Shown here: piece after piece, positions 11,080-21,936 of the stretch
How positions within the stretch are numbered: the stretch's first letter is position 1
How the letters are laid out: every line of letters begins with the position of its first letter
Assembly: GCA_958450365.1 (NCBI GenBank)
Contig: CAUEEP010000556.1
Span: 1-64,000, forward strand
Direction: 5' to 3'
DNA from: Mesorhabditis belari
Taxonomy: Eukaryota; Nematoda; Chromadorea; Rhabditida; Rhabditidae
DNA length: 64,000 bases
The notes under the pieces: model-generated
Databases searched by the model: none
What the model saw: only the letters and a program-made list of their open reading frames with translations
Told to the model about the DNA's origin: nothing
Translations under genes and position numbers: made by a program

Positions 11080-11640
11080 AGAATGCCGGTTGAAAGGCGC
11101 GCACAAGAGCGAAAGCGTGAACCGGAACCAGCGAAGGCTCAAGATTTACCATTGGAGATCGCACACCAACTCGATGTGAAAGACGTCCTTTCTATGCCAC
11201 GCATTGCTTCTCACACTAAGCCTGATCCAGCTTCCTCGGCGTCCCTTCTACCGGCTTTTCCCTATGGAATTTTTACGGGAAGCCGCCTATCCAGAATGGC
11301 ACAATTCATCTACGCATCGCATCCGCCACTACCCGGCATGCAAAGGTTGTCGGAGACGAGACTTCCTGAAAATCTACAGAGAGATTACCATTGCCTTCTT
11401 CTCCAATGGAAACAAAACCAGCTATAAACTGTGGGCAAGACTCGCCCACTACAAATGACTACTACACTACGCCCACTACAAATTACGTCCTTTCTATGCC
11501 ACCCATGGCTTCTGACATTCAGTCTGAACCAGCTTCCTCGCCGTCTACTCTACCGGCTTCCCCCTATGGATTATCCACGGGAAGCTGCCTATCCACAATG
11601 GCTCCAAGTGAGATTACCCTATGTGAGATTGTCAGAATAA
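11080..11640 (+). CDS. Duplicated exon pair of an unknown protein
   Basis: Two segments (about 11,188-11,310 and 11,488-11,610) are 80-85% identical and lie 300 bases apart in tandem, suggesting exon duplication. In one frame they read VLSMPRIAS...SLLPAFPYG and VLSMPPMAS...STLPASPYG. In another they read FPMEFLREAAYPEW and PPMDYPREAAYPQW. The second frame shows mainly conservative replacements (E/D, F/Y, E/Q) and may be the coding one. After the first copy that frame continues HYPACKGCRRRDFLKIYREI, which recalls a zinc-finger segment, but the Cys spacing is incomplete. Family not recognised. Confidence 0.35.
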
Positions 11641-12139
11641 AAAATAATTTATTCCTGTAGGCAAGAATCTTATCGGTAGATACCAACTTAATTCACATTT
11701 AGGGTTTGCTCAAGCTACGACGAACATGGTGGGGAGGACAAAAACTTGAACGTTTTTGGCAAAAAAGAAGACAATTTTCATTCATAATAGCTTTCTTTGG
11801 AGTATTTATACAAGCATATTGGAATACTAAAACAAGCATTGCTTTCAGGAAAAATAAATACATTTTGATGTCATTCTATTTTTACATTGAATTGGCATTT
11901 ACTGATTCCATTATCGACATTCGAATAACTCTTGAAAGTTTCAAAAAAGTGATGACACAAAAGAGAAAAAGATGTAATCAAAGATTCTAAAAAAACCAAA
12001 GCCAAGCACTTTGGTTGGTTATCAAACACAGAAACCATGATGAAAAATAGAAAAATATTAATTTTAAAATAGAATTTTTTATTTTTTTTATTTACTTATT
12101 TAAATCCGGATAAAAGCCTCACTGCTCGTAATCGCAGTC

Positions 12140-12620
12140 TTAAAGCGAAAAGTAAAATCTATTAGCCTTTAAACCCCTTTTTGGTCCCTGGCCCTCGTTC
12201 TTCCCAAATCCAAGCGTTCTAATTAAATCTCGCGCTCTAGGGCAATGCCAATGGCTTCATGGTAGTAAAAAGGCATCCTAATGTGTTATTTGTTCGAAAA
12301 CCATCAACAATGCGCCAACAACAAAGTTCGGGGATGCCTTAAAATTATTTCATTGAAAAGTCATGTATTAAAGGTCAAATCCCCTGGCTTGGCCAATCTA
12401 AAACTCTTGCCCGTTTTTAGCAAACAAGAGGGCCTTAATTTTCTGAAAAGTTAAAATGCACCTAAAATGCTATGAAGTAAGCAAGAAAGAAGGAACTGGA
12501 GATTAGGCAAAAATACTGTTGGGGAAAACATGTGATTTTTGCCTTACTGCAAGCACCAAAGGTAGTGATTATTCATAATAATTTAAAGATCTAAATCCAG
12601 TGTTATAGATGCGTCTAAAA
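12140..12620 (-). repeat. Inverted copy of 47,810-48,130
   Basis: Reverse complement of 47.81-48.13 kb, best matched over 12,180-12,370 (GGCAATGCCAATGGCTTCAT ... CAACAATGCGCCAAC) and again at 12,540-12,620. The plus strand of the 48-kb copy reads an open stretch containing YYHEAIGID and RARDLIRTLGFGKNE, so a coding exon may be included. Confidence 0.7.
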
Positions 12621-13026
12621 CATTCTAATTAACTCTAATTAACTGTCTCGACTCTCACGTTCTTGGATTTTTTAGAAACTTAAAAACGAACGTCGATTCT
12701 GATCCGAGGAGGGGCGGCCAAAGTCGGATATAAGGGTAAACAAATAGCGATGGTGGTATTTCCCAATTTTTCGCTCCCAGAGCGAAAGGAGCGATGAGAG
12801 ACCAAAGCCCATTTTGGCGACCAAATTTTTGGAATCAGGAACATTAAAATTTCGCAAATCGCCTACACCTTTACTACTGTAGATGTAGGATAGAAGCAAT
12901 AGAAAACAGCAATAGAACAAACTGTAGATGTTCAATCCTTTTTGAGGAGTGAGGGCAATAGGGAAAGGGGACTCACTTCAGAGAGGTACTGGAGTTTTTC
13001 TTTTCTGGAATGGAATCATCCATCAA

Positions 13027-13250
13027 TCAATGTAGTGGGCGTAAGAGCGCCTAATGACATTTTCCTAAATATTAACATCAACTTGGCTGCTTTGAAAGAG
13101 TGTAGCAAATAAATAGGGACTCAAACGAGACAAAAGTAAATTCTTCTTAGTACCTGATCCAAGTTGTGGAAGATAGCATTGCTATAGCCTAGCAGCCAAG
13201 TTGATGTTAAAGGAAAATGTCATTAGGCGCTCTTACGCCCACTACATTGA
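13027..13250. mobile_element. Foldback/MITE element, copy 2
   Basis: Same element as 7,540-7,769; the second terminal repeat reads TGATGTTAAAGGAAAATG, lacking about six bases. It sits at the mirrored position within the palindrome. Confidence 0.85.
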
Positions 13251-13390
13251 CGCTGAATGATATACGTGCCGGTAAATTTTAAATTCAATGTTGTGAGAAG
13301 AAAGATAGGTACTGATTCAAAACATTAGGTGAACAAAATTGAAACAAGGCTGCTATTAATGTGCTCGAACGTTCTTATTTCAGGAATGAG

Positions 13391-13531
13391 ACGTTGATCG
13401 GTTGGTTCGGTTTCTTGTGTGATGAGGAGCGCAAGCTGAAACCGGATTTTGTTAACTTTTTAAAAGACTGTTTCACCATCATGTACAGAGTCCGGCATAA
13501 GTATGGTTACAAGGTTGTAACATCGATTTAA
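13391..13531 (+). pseudogene. C-terminal exon of unknown protein (copy C, frameshifted)
   Basis: Starts after CAGGAATGAG and ends in TAA like copy A, with one extra G (GGTTCGGTTTC) early in the exon. A second 3'-only piece follows at 13,775-13,855, joined directly to the end of the palindrome arm, so the block breaks and restarts here. Confidence 0.6.
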
Positions 13532-13869
13532 GAAACTGGTTGATTTTTATTTTTTGACTCTAGATAAACTGCAAGGAATTTTCGAGAATAAAAATTGAAT
13601 TGATTGAAAAAATTGATGGCCATGTTGTGAACTTTTTCTCCATTTCTATCACTGTTTTAAAACTACATTCCATAAATTCTTATAGCTAAGTTTTTCCTTT
13701 GCTATAAAGTAATTTTCAACCAACCATGTGTTATTTGAGGTGAGCCTCACGTTCCCCAATAGAAACCCACTTTGTTAACTTTTTAAAAGACTGTTTCACC
13801 ATCATGTACAGAGTGCGGCATAAGTATGGTTACAAGGTTGTAACATCGATTTAAGAAACTGGTTGCATT

Positions 13870-14275
13870 CTATTTCTGAATTCTGGCTTTATTCCTTTAG
13901 ACCAGGTAAAATCGAATGGAAAACCAGTAGATTCTGGCTTTATTCCTTTAGACCAGGTAAAATCCAATGGAAAACCAGTAGATTCTGGCTTTATTCTTTT
14001 TAGAAGGTAAAATCCGATGGAAAACCAGTAGATTCTGGTTTTATTCGTTCTACAAGTTGAATTTCAAGGGAAAACCAGTAGATTCTGGCTTTATTCCTTT
14101 AGACCAGGTAAAATCCAATGGAAAATCAGTAGATTCTGGCTTTATTCTTTTTACAAGGTAAAATCCGATGGAAAACCAGTAGATTCTGGTTTTATTCGTT
14201 CTACAAGTTGAATTTCAAGGGAAAACCAGTCGATTCTGGCTTTATTCTCTTTACAAGGTAAACAGCAAAACCAGT
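13870..14275 (+). repeat. 50-bp minisatellite, about 8 units
   Basis: Same unit as 1,072-1,318 with alternating subtypes (TTTAGACCAGGTAAAATC and TTCTACAAGTTGAATTTCAA). It is followed by the same polypyrimidine tract and tail (14,278-14,520). Confidence 0.85.
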
Positions 14276-14589
14276 AGTCTTATCCCTTTCCCTTTCCCCT
14301 CATCTTCCCTCTCCACCCTCTCTTTCCTTCCCTCCTCTTCCCTTCCCCAAAAATTTTGCTCAAGGGCATCTGAAAACGCGGTGGTTTGAAATATAATCAT
14401 TCGAATAATCACCTAATGTTTTTTTCTTGCAATATACAATACGACAATTTATCTCGAAAACGTCAATGGCTAAGTCCAGGAGTAATTTCTAAACCGACAC
14501 CGATACCAGAACAGCTCTTCAGAAAAATAGAATAACCTCCGTGGGAGACATTAGTGAAAGAGATGGATTTATTAAGAGTAATCCCGGTG

Positions 14590-14760
14590 GGAGCGTTTTC
14601 AGGCCTAAAAGGGTTTTCAGCACTGAAAAGCATTGATTACTGTAAGACTTTCAGGACTGAAAACGCTTTCAGTCCAGAAAACGCTTTCAGGCCTGAAAAT
14701 GTTTTCGGCACTGAAAATGCTTTCAGTACTAAAAATGCTTTCAGTACTGAAAAGCTTTGA
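14590..14760 (+). repeat. 18-bp palindromic satellite (array 3)
   Basis: CTGAAAACGCTTTCAG-type units with TA or GC junctions, ending in AAAGCTTTGATTAGTGTAAG, the inverted form of the start of array 2. Confidence 0.8.
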
Positions 14761-15054
14761 TTAGTGTAAGGCTTTGTAATATTTCTTTCTCAGAGAAATA
14801 TGAATTTGACTACAAATAAACAAAATATTGTAACTATTTGTAAATCTCATTGTTCCTTGTAAAACAATTCCTGCCGCTAAATCTCGATGAATGAAACAAT
14901 GAGAGATCAGGTATTCAATTCTGTAAAAGATTGGCTACCTTTTGACTATAAAATATTGGCTATATTGGCTATCTTTTGGCCATAAAAAAGAACATATGTT
15001 TTTGAAGTGGAGTGTCCTAGTGACGACTTTTGACTTTGACTTTGACGCATAAAG

Positions 15055-15200
15055 CAAAAGATACAATAAAAAGGTAGAAGATATAGAAAGAAAAAGATAG
15101 AAAGAAACTTTCAAGTCCTCCAAGCGGTCCAAGCGGAAAAATATAGAAAGATAGAGAGATATAAAAGATAGAAAAATATAAAGATAGAAAGATAGAAATG
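15055..15200 (-). repeat. TATCTTTCTA microsatellite
   Basis: Degenerate TCTATCTTTCTATAT simple repeat on the minus strand; partner 34.86-35.11 kb. Other tracts at 20.76-20.99 and 28.90-29.33 kb. It creates long Ile/Phe/Leu/Ser-rich frames that are not genes. Confidence 0.85.
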
Positions 15201-15989
15201 CATATCCGATTCGATCTTTTACAGAACATGTTGGGTTCAAATATTCGAGCTTGCGGCTAAAATTGAAATTCATGAAGAATTATTGAGAATCACTGACCGC
15301 TTTCCAATGAAAAGCGTTTGCATTGGAGATATATTCCTTTCAAACGAAGCTTTTCAGTGAAATCGATCCCGAGAAATGAGAGAAGAGAGTTTTGAGCCAT
15401 GCCTGAGTTGAAACCCAAATGTGTATTCTTGGTGTGATTCTTTTAGAGTTTTCGACCAAATCAATTTCGATTTCACTTCACGGTAATGGTATCTGGAATG
15501 TTCGGAAAGTTTTATCTGTTTACATTAAAGGGTTATTAAAATTATAATTATAAGAGTTGACTGAATTATCTTTCAAGCAGATTGATTATCTTTCAAGCAG
15601 ATTAGCAAAAAAATCGTCTCGCAGAAGTTTCGAATCTTTTCTAACTAATCTGAAATTTTAATTTGATGTCTTCTGCTTAATATTTAATCTTTTCTAAGAA
15701 TAAGCAAGTTTTAGAGAAAGAGTTCAAAGTACTATTTAAAATGGACAAAACAAAGATAAGATCGTCGGCGGGAACAAGTGTTTTACCTTAACCTCAACAT
15801 AAAATCAGTGAGTCTCCTATGATTCCTTGTGCTTTCTGTGATTCCCTGTGATTTCTGTGACCCTTTGCCTTGTGATTCCACACTCTTCAAATATCAGAAA
15901 TGCTGTAAAATCTGGGTAACTCTGTATTCAGTTGCCTTGGAGAAATTACAAAGTTTTATTTTTCACAAAAAGTCATATTTTATTGTGAA

Positions 15990-16235
15990 ATATAGAAAAT
16001 AATCCAATGCATGAATTGGGATTGGGGAAGGAAAAAGGGAGGGAAGGAAAGAGAGGGAAGGGAAGAGAGGAGGAGAGGGAATATGTGAGAAAGGGAGGGG
16101 ATAAGACAAGTGAGTGCCTATCGAAATCAGAATTGGAAACGAAATGGGGTATCAATTCTTCGAATGAAACTGGACACACGTTAGCGTACAAGTCGTTTAT
16201 TGGATATTTAAATGGCAAGTGGAATAGTCCATATT
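15990..16235 (+). repeat. Polypurine element
   Basis: A GGGAAGGAAAGAGAGGG-type purine tract is flanked on one side by TGCATGAATTGGGATTGGGG and on the other by an AAATCAGAATTGG...GAAACTGGACACACG segment. The same element occurs at 21.48-21.64, 27.12-27.31 (inverted), 33.88-34.10 (inverted), 56.21-56.35, 57.06-57.25 and 62.45-62.64 kb, so it is a dispersed family with fixed ends. Confidence 0.8.
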
Positions 16236-16384
16236 GTGAGTGCCGCGTATCGGCGCAATGTTCGGGTCGGGACTGAAAATTGAGAATTCAGATTTTAGGG
16301 TAGGATTTAAATATCAGATATCTAAATAGCTTGACTCTAAATATACTGCCCAATTGCCCGGAAACAACTTCTACACATACTGCA

Positions 16385-16869
16385 TCAGTACTCTTGGGCT
16401 ACAGTTTCCTTGGACTTAAAGCTATTGACTGTACATCCGCGTCGGCATCTGCGCGCAGTCTCAGCTTCAGGATAATCAGGATAATCTAAGCAAGCCTTAA
16501 TCAAGATTTTCGACTTCTAGGGATCAAAGTATTTTGCTATTTTGTATTTCAATGTTGCTACTTTGTTTCTTCCAGCCTACCTAAAACTCGATGGATCCGA
16601 CGAGATATGATGCCTAATCTGGCTGGCGGCAAGGTTTGGCGTTGGGCCGCCGGCTTGTCACATCCAACGGGTCCGAGTGGAGGAGTGAATTGTTCTGTAT
16701 GCAGAGCATATTAGAGATTTTATATTTAAATCAGAATTTAGATCTTAGGTTTAGATTTAAATAGAATGGCATCTTTTTTATCTATTATCTCAATCCTACC
16801 TCAAGACACCACTCCGTGATCAAATCGGGGAATGGCCCGTGGTGGATCCCTTGGCTGTCTGGGCGGTCT
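16385..16869 (-). CDS. C-terminal exons of the bHLH-zip gene, or of a neighbour
   Basis: Exon 16,800-16,869 is open as DRPDSQGIHHGPFPDLITEW then CLE. Exon 16,581-16,694 has two open options: NNSLLHSDPLDVTSRRPNAK with a stop inside, which follows in phase, or a through-frame (FTPPLGPVGCDKPAAQRQ ... RIHRVL). The through-frame joins in phase to exon 16,385-16,485, which reads DYPDYPEAETARRCRRGCTV and ends VAQEY-stop. SDPL...SRR near the end recalls the MITF/TFE C-terminus but is weak. Same strand and spacing as the bHLH exons suggest one gene. Right-arm partners are at 33,199-33,268, 33,376-33,488 and 33,585-33,685. Confidence 0.45.
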
Positions 16870-18427
16870 CTGCAAAGATTAAACTATTCAGAAAGAGTTT
16901 TAAGATGTATACATTGAATATTTACTGACCATTTACTGCCTAAAAACTAAACAACTAATTGCAAACTATTGAATGATCATCCAGCTAATAGCTAGGTAAG
17001 TATTTGATAAAGTAATTTCTTACGGTAACCGCCGTGGCTTCTACGTTCACTTCTACTACTGTAGCTACTTCCTACTTCCCGCAATAAACTTCTACTTTAG
17101 TTTCAACTTTGCAACCAAATTGGCCACGCTGCTCCTATTTGATACTAATTTTATCTAAATATTGTAAACAATCAATAGAATATAATTAGACGAAGTTTTG
17201 TTTGATATATCTATAAACTTCTCCACCTCCATTGTGGCGTCTGATAACCTTGTGGACTTGAGCCAAAGAATTGGTCGGACCCATGGTAAATCCGTCTAGC
17301 GGGGAGGCAATCCTCGCCATCGCAGACGTCGTGTCAGGAAGTTGTGAACATGAAAACCCGATGAGGACTAAAATAAAGAAAAAGAGCAAAATATAGAACA
17401 TAAATTTAGGGGACCTAGTACTAGTTGCTAATTTTTGTAGTACCCAATCGGGAGCCGATTGATTGCGTGTGTTCTCGAGGGGAGTCAAGAGAAGAGTTGA
17501 GCAATCGCTTTCAAGTGATCCGCATGGGGTTTGATTTGGACTCTCTTGGATCTCTGTCTGAATGGTTGAGAAGCGGAGGGGATGGCTGGGAGTGGGGGAA
17601 GAACTTTCGGTGGGCGCCCTGAGGCCATTCTTTGCCAAGATCTCCCTCGAGTTCTAGAATTGCGTAAAGGAAATGGATATCCTTAATCTTTATTTAATCG
17701 CTTATAAGGATGATTTAACAGCTATCTACACTGATGAAATATGATATTTGAAAAAGATCGTCACTTTCGCTGCGGCTGCAACTCCTTGTCTTTACCACTA
17801 AATAATAATATTAACACTTGGTCAGCCTTGAAAGACCTTTCAGAAAATGTATACACTCATAGTTGAAACTCAAAGTACTGTATCTGTAGAAAGATTGAAT
17901 AGGATAGGGGCCAAGCCAAGTCATTTTCCTCACTCACCCTGACTCGATCGGCGTACTGTTTCGCAGCGCTTTCCAATTTGTTCTGTTGTTGCTGAAACCG
18001 CTTCTTTGCATAGAAGCTTTTTCACTTACATATTGACCCTTTTCCAATTGTCGAATGTAGTCACAAGATGCTTTGAGAATCGTCCCTTTGTTCAGCTTCA
18101 TCTCTCTAAATTCGGCTGTGATAACGCGAAGTAAATATTTAGCGTTTTTCTTGAAAATTTGATTCTAACTCACTTGGAGGCTTCTTTAGGCAGCAAAAGC
18201 CCTAATTCGTTGATGCGTTCTTTGATATTATTGCGACGAAGGCGTTCAACTGAAAAACTCGTATAATAGGTTTTAGCAAAACCTCTGAAAACTTCTGATT
18301 TGATTCATAACTATGAATGAAATGGGAAATGAACTCACTCCCCATTGTGAATGTCCTTCTTTTTGCGATCATGGTCAAAATCTGGATTATCGGCACTGGG
18401 AATGGATCACCTCGACGAGCCACGTAC
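16385..18427 (-). CDS. MITF/TFE (HLH-30)-like bHLH-zip transcription factor, left-arm copy
   Basis: A multi-exon gene read right to left. Exons by sequence: 18,339-18,427 (basic region start), 18,174-18,249 (basic region and helix 1), 18,030-18,105 (loop and helix 2), 17,938-17,991 and 17,653 onward (zipper and Ser/Pro tail), 17,219-17,367 (less sure), 16,800-16,869, 16,581-16,694 and 16,385-16,485 (C-terminal). MITF/TFE factors bind E-box (CACGTG-type) DNA as dimers and in animals control lysosome, autophagy and stress genes; that role is inferred from family only. The bHLH exons join in frame except for an extra G at the end of 18,339 and a compensating G loss/gain at 17,653. A TGA lies in the first exon in the frame open in the right arm. 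So the gene may be decayed or suffer base-calling errors. Upstream exons are uncertain. Confidence 0.65.
17938..18249 (-). CDS. bHLH-zip DNA-binding exons (left copy)
   Basis: Exon 18,174-18,249 encodes ERLRRNNIKERINELG then LLLPKEAS. Exon 18,030-18,105 encodes EMKLNKGTILKASCDYIRQL then EKGQY. Exon 17,938-17,991 encodes QQQNKLESAAKQYADRVR. NKGTILKAS-x-DYI is the signature of MITF/TFE helix 2, and the loop length equals that of MITF/TFEB. The basic-region His-x3-Glu-Arg-x-Arg-Arg pattern is kept across the first intron (HN-GI-ERLRR). The exon at 18,105 starts after GAATTTAG; this acceptor gives the frame and loop length exactly, whereas the CACAG 12 bases upstream does not. The last intron, GTAAGT...GGTTTCAG, is 38 nt. 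All three exons are free of stops. Confidence 0.75.
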
Positions 18428-19724
18428 CTGCAAACAATGCTTCCTCATCAATTTGTTTGACGAAACGAATGAAATGAAGGATTTAATCCAAGGGAGATTC
18501 CAATAAATGTCTTTCGAGAGCTCGCTTGATTAGGAAAAGTTCAACTTTTATCTCAAAAGGTCGAAAGATGCCCGGAAAGGTCGATTCAAGGTAAGTTCAT
18601 AATAATTGCAAATAGGGTGGGAAAATCGAGAATCGTTCCGTGGATTGGGTGATGGATGAGGCTGGATGAAAGCTAACAGGAAAAGAAAAAGGCAATAAAG
18701 GCAAAAAAAGGCAAGAAAAGAAAAAGGCACTAAGCCATAAAAATAAATTTTTTAAAAATACTTTTTTATCTAATCTGATATTTTTATATGGAAGCTTACA
18801 ACTGAGGGTTCAGAAAAAACCCTTTACTTAAAAGTTGTTTTCGAAAAATTTTAGAGTTTTTACAAAAATTTAGGTTATTATCTTCTTAATTTGTTGTGGG
18901 GTAATGGTTGAGTACCACCGAGGAAACCCACTGGATTCGGATGTTGGTGGAACAAATGTTGGCTGTTAGCCCTGCCGGGCATTTTTTGAAGGTAGCCAAC
19001 CAATCGATGAATTGATCAAAGATCGGGAAAGGGGTGAAGCCTTGAGACAAGTGATTCAAGAAGACGTGGGGAATGTGAGGAAATGAGACGACCAGAGGGG
19101 GTGAAGGGGGCCCTTCCGCCGTATGCCTCCTCTCATCAGCCGCCAATTACGAACTCTTTTGTCGCGATGAAGCTATTGGTTTTCTTTGGGTTTTTGACCA
19201 AAATTTGGGGATAGAAAACAATAAGTGTACTTATCATTGATGTCATGTCTGACAAGGGAATATTTCAAACTAGGAAAAAGTTCTTTGAAAAGATTTCTTT
19301 GGTATAAGCGGTATGATATTTTGAAAATCCTATCCTGACGTCACCCTCAACACTTGAATGGTTTTTAAAGTTTTTGAAGAATAGAACCGGCTCAAAGAAG
19401 ACCATTAGAAGCTCAAGGCTGGGCTGGTTCCAACTGGAGCGAGCATTCCTCTAGCTGATAATTTCTTTAGCAAATATATTTAAGAAAAATATCATAATCA
19501 ATCAAATTTGGGCTCATTCATTGAGACTTAAATGATTGCTCATCAAATCTGACCAGAATTGAGCTTATTGAATAGGAAAAATGTCTGATTTGCGGTAGTT
19601 TTATGAATAGATGCCCTTTAGAGTAGAATTTAAGGCCTGGTTACATCTGAAGCACGATAGTAATTGTAAGGAAAAGATTGACGACAAATATCGCCAAGAA
19701 AGGCGAGAGTTCAATATTATTAAA

Positions 19725-19887
19725 GATTAATGTTTTCAAAAACGAACATGTTGCGGGCCGTGCATTGGCAGATGAATGGGTGGCGGTGGCTGGAGTTGTT
19801 GCTGTTGTCGCGGTGTCCGATGAATGGGATTCGATCGATTGTTTGCCCCGATTCTGTGCGATGAATTGTGAAGGCCAAGCACCAATT
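19725..19887 (-). CDS. Gln/Pro-rich exon candidate (left arm)
   Basis: After an ATTTCAG acceptor, one frame reads PRQQQQLQPPPPIHLPMHGP; a second frame, Thr/Ala-rich, is also open. Such low-complexity stretches are typical of transactivation regions, and the exon lies upstream of the bHLH exons on the same strand. Compared with the right-arm partner (30,188-30,350) there is one extra base near the start. A third copy of its 3' part is at 48.19-48.33 kb. Confidence 0.35.
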
Positions 19888-20759
19888 CTGAAATGAGTGG
19901 TCATAGATCTCTATCTCGAAGTGGACTTATATTCTAAATGTCAACTCTTCACAACCTTGTCCTTTATTCTGTTGCTCTTATTTCTTGTTTTCAAGCTTTT
20001 TTTTGTATTTTTCAAACTTTTCCTCTGATTCCATAAGATAGTGAGGACTGCAAAAGTAGTTCAGTATCTTGAAGGCTTAGAGTCAGTGTTTTTGCATTCT
20101 GCTTTTTTTGACCTACAGCTCATTTTTACACTAATTTTTAGCTAAGTCTGCGTTTTCATGAAACGTATTCCTCGCAAGATTTATAGTCGTTTAATCAGCT
20201 ACCATAATAACGATTTGCGTGATGCTTTTCATAGAAAAAAATTAAATATTTTTTGAGTAAAATTGAAAAACAAGCCGGTAAACTCAAACGGTAAATGTCA
20301 AATGGCTAGCATTTCATTGCAAAATGGAAAAGGATCCTTTAAAGATCAGCCCTTTCCTTATTCTTTTTCTTCAACAAGCACGCACCACTTGTTGCCCGAT
20401 TCCTCCAGACTCGAGATCCTTGTCCCATCTGAAGCGGAATCTTATGCTTTATCACAGGAAAAATCTGGAATTTATGAATATAAGAAAAGCTTGATTACCT
20501 CGAGATGAAGTAGCGGAACTGGACGATCACCGATCGAATCGAGGCGGAGACCTGGACGAATCGAAGAAATCTCTGAAATTTTAAGTGAGAAGAATCGATT
20601 ACAGAATCGTTTGGAAAAGATTAGAAAAAGGAAAAGTGCTTGGATTGACGTGTCTCTTTTTCGTGTCTCTTTTTTGGATTTGTCTTTGAAAAAAAACAAA
20701 TTCAAACAACAAACAAAAACAAAAACAAACAAACAAAACAGATTCAAATCTTTCAAGAA

Positions 20760-20990
20760 AAATATAGAAAGATATAGAAAGATATAGAACGATAGAAAGA
20801 TGTAGAAAGATGTAAAAAGATATAGAAAGATAGAAAGATAGAAAGATGTAGAAAGATGTAGAAAGATGGCAATATTTAAAAAGATAGAAAAATATAGAAA
20901 AAATTAGAAAGATATAGAACGATAGAAAGATGTAAAAAGATATAGAAAGATAGAAAGTAAAAAGATCCAAATATAGAAAAATGAAAAATA
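20760..20990 (-). repeat. TATCTTTCTA microsatellite
   Basis: Simple repeat; the right-arm partner (28.90-29.33 kb) is almost twice as long, the clearest length difference between the arms apart from inserted blocks. Confidence 0.85.
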
Positions 20991-20991
20991 T

Positions 20992-21023
20992 ATTTACATC
21001 CCGCAACAATGCGGGATGTAAAT
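20992..21023. repeat. Perfect 14-bp hairpin at an EGF-exon breakpoint
   Basis: ATTTACATCCCGCA, loop ACAA, TGCGGGATGTAAAT. The 3' half is EGF-exon sequence (compare 23.51 kb) and the 5' half its exact reverse complement, so this is an inverted junction with a 4-base loop at the step between outer and inner arm homology. Confidence 0.85.
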
Positions 21024-21095
21024 TTGAGTGCCAAAATAGGGATGGGGATTATGAATGCATTTGTGAAAAAAGATCCGTTTTGGCTGAAGGCTGAA
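21005..21095 (+). pseudogene. Calcium-binding EGF exon fragment
   Basis: Reads NNAGCKFECQNRDGDYEC then ICEK, as in the EGF exon at 23,482-23,604, but starts inside the exon at the hairpin junction and degenerates after SVLAE. It continues into a GCACCCTACAAGT segment that is also at 56.67 kb. Confidence 0.65.
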
Positions 21096-21868
21096 GATGC
21101 ACCCTACAAGTAAAAAGTGAGAACTTAAAAGAGTCAATCTACGTCCAAAACTAGTGCTCTACTCCGCTTGCGATTTAAACATCAAACAAACGCTTGTACA
21201 TAATTGTTTCCAGTTTCCCTAAAAAGATTTGATAACTATTTTCCTTCCCAAATGGCGCGTAGTTGTCATCTGTGAACCGGGATCGCTGCTAAATGCCAAC
21301 TCTGAATAACAAAAGGTAAAATTTTTAATTTTCAAGTCAAGTTTCCGCTTTTAGGCCTTCAACTTTCGATTAGCAAGCGTCAATATTCAGGTATGTGATA
21401 AAAATAAAAACCTAATAGAAATTGGTGTGCTCGTTGGATTGGGGTTGTGTATGCAGTTGTCTTTGAGTTTTATTTCACAAAATTGGGATTGGGGGAAGGA
21501 GGGAAGGGAAGATGAGAGAAAAGGGAAGGGAGAGCAGACAAGCTAGTGCCTATATATAGAAATCAGAATTGGAACCGAAAATGGTTATGGAATCTTTGAA
21601 TGAAACTGGACACACTTATGCACAAGTCGTTTGTGGGAAATAAAAGAAAATAATCCAATGCTTAGTGGAATTAGGGAAGTAGGGAAGAGAAGAGAGAGGG
21701 TAGAGAGGGGGTTTAAAGCTCCCTGGCTCGTTTATCCTCGTCCTTATTTAGTTCTAACTAACTCCTTAAGAGCTCCTTTCAAGCTCCTTTACAGTCTCTA
21801 TTTAGTTCCTAGAAGCCCTTTATAACAACAGTTGAAAAGTACGAAATTCAGAAAAATTATATGATATG

Positions 21869-21936
21869 GCCAGATGGCCGACCGGTTAGGAGTCTTGTCT
21901 CTTAAGCAGAAGGTCGAGGGTTCAATCACTCTGGCA
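21869..21936 (+). tRNA. tRNA-like sequence, probably a decayed or repeat-borne tRNA
   Basis: GCCAGA...TCTGGC forms a 6-bp acceptor stem followed by A. TGGCCGACCGG resembles a Pol III A box and GGTTCAATCAC a B box. The anticodon loop CTCTTAA would give CTT (Lys type), but the anticodon stem pairs poorly and the T arm lacks a clean stem. 68 nt is too short for a tRNA-Leu variable arm. The mirrored copy at 26,853-26,920 has a changed loop (TCTAGGC). I read it as a tRNA-derived pseudogene. Confidence 0.45.

Larger units (their letters stand above)
12849..13772 (-). repeat. Right arm of palindrome (partner 7,017-7,951)
   Basis: Reverse complement of 7,017-7,951. Differences are mostly single-base indels plus a 6-base deletion in the foldback element. 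Confidence 0.9.

Noticed and set aside
11340..11458. Nuclear hormone receptor zinc finger (HYPACKGCRRRDFLK)
   Set aside because: Only one C-x2-C pair is present; the other Cys pairs and the FFRR spacing are missing.
18004..18029. A 26-nt intron in the zipper region (GTAAGT to GCAAAG)
   Set aside because: It also restores frame, but the 38-nt choice ending in TTTCAG has a far better acceptor and fits the other intron sizes.
19641..19904. 87-codon Thr/Ala-rich frame with a hydrophobic tail, minus strand
   Set aside because: It overlaps the Gln/Pro frame in another phase, is not open in the mirrored copy, and runs through what looks like an intron.
20263..20508. 81-codon frame, mirrored at 29,582-29,812
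   Set aside because: The mirrored copy shifts frame after about 27 residues, it lies antisense to the bHLH-zip gene, and no family is recognised.
21869..21936. Functional tRNA-Leu (TAA)
   Set aside because: Too short for a long variable arm, anticodon stem and T stem pair poorly, and the mirrored copy changes the loop.
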